From the NCBI GenBank assembly GCA_017828935.1, contig JAGAUG010000088.1, forward strand, positions 1-16,095: a DNA stretch of 16,095 bases. Direction: 5' to 3'. Both the position numbers and the translations under genes were made by a program. Shown one piece after another: positions 14,259-16,095 of this stretch (position 1 is the stretch's first letter; each line of letters starts with the position of its first letter). The DNA is from Oscillospiraceae bacterium (lineage in GTDB: Bacteria; Bacillota; Clostridia; Oscillospirales; Ruminococcaceae). The notes under the pieces are model-generated. The model ran no database searches. It saw only the letters and a list, made by a program, of their open reading frames with translations, and was not told the origin of the DNA.

Positions 14259-15884
14259 ATGGCAAAAATTTTGTTACACGGTGCTGAAGCTCGTCAAGCT
14301 CTTCAGACTGGTTTAGATAAATTGGCTGATACTGTAAAAATAACTTTAGGACCAAAAGGTCGCAACGTTGTATTAGACAAAAAATATGGTTCTCCTCTGA
14401 TTACAAACGACGGAGTAACTATTGCTAAAGAGATCGAGCTAGAAGATCCATTTGAGAATATGGGTGCTCAACTTGTTAAAGAAGTTGCGACTAAAACTAA
14501 CGACGTCGCTGGAGACGGAACAACAACTGCGACTCTTCTCGCTCAAAAAATAGTTAACGAAGGACTTCAAATGGTCGCTTCGGGCGCAAACCCAATGGTA
14601 CTTAAAAAAGGAATTAAAAAAGCTGTTGACGCAGCTGTTAAAACTATAGAATCAAATTCAAAACAAATATCAGGATCTTCTGATATTTCTAGAGTAGCAA
14701 CGATTTCAGCTGGCGACGAAGTTATTGGTAATTTAATCGCTGAAGCGATGGAAAAAGTTACTGCTGACGGAGTTATAACTGTTGAAGAATCTAAGACAGC
14801 TGAAACTTACAGCGAAGTTGTCGAAGGGATGCAATTCGATAGAGGATATATAACTCCTTATATGGTTACAGATACAGACAAGATGGAAGCTGTTATCGAC
14901 GACGCTTATATTTTAATTACAGACAAAAAAATTAGTTCGATTCAAGATATATTGCCTTTGTTAGAACAGATAGTTCAATCTGGTAAGAAGCTTGTTATAA
15001 TCGCTGAAGATATCGAAGGCGAAGCTCTTTCGACTTTAATAGTTAACAGACTAAGAGGAACTTTCACCTGTGTTGCTGTTAAAGCTCCTGGTTTTGGAGA
15101 TAGACGCAAGGAGATGCTCAGAGATATCGCAATCTTAACAGGAGGCGAAGTAATAAGCGAAGAGCTTGGTCTTGATATTAAAGAGACTACGATTGAACAA
15201 CTTGGTCGCGCTCGTCAGGTTAAAGTTCAAAAAGAAAATACTATTATTGTCGACGGCGTTGGCTCTAAAGACGAAATTAGCGCTAGAATCGCTCAAATCA
15301 AATCAGAAATAGAACTTTCTACTTCTGAATTTGATAGAGAAAAATTACAAGAACGTTTAGCTAAGCTTTCTGGCGGAGTTGCTGTAATTAAAGTCGGAGC
15401 TGCAACTGAGGTTGAGATGAAAGAACAAAAACTAAGAATCGAAGACGCTCTTTCTTCGACAAAAGCAGCTGTTGAAGAAGGTATTGTAGCTGGAGGAGGA
15501 ACAGCATTACTTAACGCAATAAATAGTGTTAAAGCTGTTGTTGACGCTTGCGACGGCGACGAGAAAGTTGGCGCTAGGATTATATTAAAATCTTTAGAAG
15601 AACCAGCTCGCCAAATCGCTAAAAACGCTGGTTTTGAGCCATCAATAATCGTAGAAAAAATTAAAGAGTCTAATAAAATAAACTACGGTTTTGACGCTTA
15701 TAACGAAAAATATGTAGATATGTTAGAGTCAGGAATCGTAGACCCAACAAAAGTAACGAGAAGTGCTCTTCAAAACGCTTCATCGATAGCTTCTATGATA
15801 CTTACAACAGAATCTTTAGTTGCTGACGAAAAAGAAGAAACCCCACCTGCGATGCCAAATCCTGGAATGGGCGGAATGTATTAA
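14259..15884 (+). CDS. groEL: Chaperonin GroEL (Hsp60)
   Basis: The 541-residue subunit forms the double-ring ATP-driven folding chamber. Visible are MAKILLHGAEARQALQTG, the nucleotide-binding TLGPKGRNVVLD (29–40), NDGVTIAKEI, and GDGTTTATLLAQ (86–97) with the catalytic Asp of this motif. The apical domain contains EGMQFDRGYITPYM (about 189–202), and GGGTALLNAI lies near 412–421. The C-terminal tail is GMGGMY, a short form of the usual Gly-Gly-Met repeat. AAAGGA lies about 10 nt before the ATG. Codons are more GC-rich than in the neighbouring genes, as expected for a highly expressed protein. All motifs are intact and length is normal. Confidence 0.99.
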   Translation: MAKILLHGAEARQALQTGLDKLADTVKITLGPKGRNVVLDKKYGSPLITNDGVTIAKEIELEDPFENMGAQLVKEVATKTNDVAGDGTTTATLLAQKIVNEGLQMVASGANPMVLKKGIKKAVDAAVKTIESNSKQISGSSDISRVATISAGDEVIGNLIAEAMEKVTADGVITVEESKTAETYSEVVEGMQFDRGYITPYMVTDTDKMEAVIDDAYILITDKKISSIQDILPLLEQIVQSGKKLVIIAEDIEGEALSTLIVNRLRGTFTCVAVKAPGFGDRRKEMLRDIAILTGGEVISEELGLDIKETTIEQLGRARQVKVQKENTIIVDGVGSKDEISARIAQIKSEIELSTSEFDREKLQERLAKLSGGVAVIKVGAATEVEMKEQKLRIEDALSSTKAAVEEGIVAGGGTALLNAINSVKAVVDACDGDEKVGARIILKSLEEPARQIAKNAGFEPSIIVEKIKESNKINYGFDAYNEKYVDMLESGIVDPTKVTRSALQNASSIASMILTTESLVADEKEETPPAMPNPGMGGMY

Positions 15885-15909
15885 TAAATTATAAAAATTA
15901 ATAAAAATA

Positions 15910-15942
15910 TTTCTCGGACGATTAGAAACGTAAACCGAGGGA
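15910..15942 (+). other. Small hairpin after groEL
   Basis: TTTCTCGG pairs with CCGAGGGA (two G·U pairs). The 17-nt loop can form an inner ACG / CGT stem. An A-run, not a T-run, follows, so it is not itself a terminator. It could stabilise the groESL mRNA 3' end. Confidence 0.4.
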
Positions 15943-15966
15943 AAAACTTATAAAATTTTATTTCAA

Positions 15967-16011
15967 AAAAAGCTTATTAGAATTAAATTTAATTTTTCTA
16001 ATAAGCTTTTT
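15967..16011. terminator. Bidirectional terminator between groEL and a convergent gene
   Basis: AAAAAGCTTATTAGAA (15967–15982) is the exact complement of TTCTAATAAGCTTTTT (15996–16011), giving a 16-bp stem with a 13-nt AT loop and A/T tracts on both sides. It terminates groESL and, read on the other strand, the gene ending at 16041. Confidence 0.85.
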
Positions 16012-16040
16012 GTATTTTTATTTTCTCAGCACCCAGCTAT

Positions 16041-16095
16041 TTATTCTCTACCCCAAACGCCGTAATCTATAAATAATTTCTTTCCGCCGCCGACA
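16041..16095 (-). CDS. C-terminal end of an unidentified gene
   Basis: Only the last 17 codons and a TAA (16043–16041) are visible on the minus strand, reading VGGGKKLFIDYGVWGRE. The piece is open to the window edge, has GC-rich third positions unlike the spacer, and lies just before the bidirectional terminator, which supports a real convergent gene. The other two minus frames are closed by stops here. I do not recognise the family. Confidence 0.45.
   Translation of the reverse strand, partial: VGGGKKLFIDYGVWGRE

Noticed and set aside
15910..15955. preQ1-I riboswitch after groEL
   Set aside because: The stem and A-rich tail look alike superficially, but the conserved loop nucleotides are missing and no plus-strand gene follows the terminator.

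Overview
The window looks like a very AT-rich, low-GC Gram-positive chromosome (class Clostridia, most likely an Oscillospirales/Ruminococcaceae-type lineage). The main grounds are the IspH–ribosomal S1 fusion directly after cmk and plsC, a HrcA/CIRCE-controlled groESL operon, AGGAGG-type ribosome binding sites, an FtsK/SpoIIIE translocase and a ThiT-type ECF thiamine binder. Coding regions are full of AAT/AAA/ATA codons and Asn/Lys/Ile runs. One enzyme-like gene has lost its catalytic residues. This suggests, as inference only, a host-associated lineage with genome erosion. All long reading frames are intact and UGA is used as a stop.

Region 1 (1–1688, minus strand): the first 505 codons of a secreted, cysteine-rich GLUG-repeat surface protein cut by the window edge. 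It has its own near-consensus promoter, and a terminator separates it from the next operon.

Region 2 (1689–9989, minus strand): seven genes from one near-consensus promoter, in transcription order comF-like phosphoribosyltransferase, RlmL/YpsC-type rRNA methyltransferase, a three-domain bacterial-PH membrane protein, a malQ-like gene, cmk, plsC and the ispH–S1 fusion. Junctions overlap or are 24–76 nt long, and the operon ends in a hairpin–T-run terminator. The malQ-like protein keeps the family fold signatures but appears to lack all three catalytic acids.

Region 3 (9925–10375): a 451-nt divergent intergenic region with more structure than two promoters need. It holds a 10-bp terminator-like hairpin, two related perfect palindromes 45 bp apart, an 80-nt long-armed hairpin and a third small hairpin. 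It may encode a small RNA or be a regulatory region; I could not match it to a known RNA class.

Region 4 (10296–13602, plus strand): thiT (thiamine uptake) and ftsK (chromosome segregation at the septum), overlapping or nearly so. The FtsK linker contains an in-frame 36-bp tandem repeat.

Region 5 (13603–16095): promoter and perfect CIRCE operator, groES, groEL, a small hairpin, a strong bidirectional terminator, and the last 17 codons of a convergent unidentified gene.
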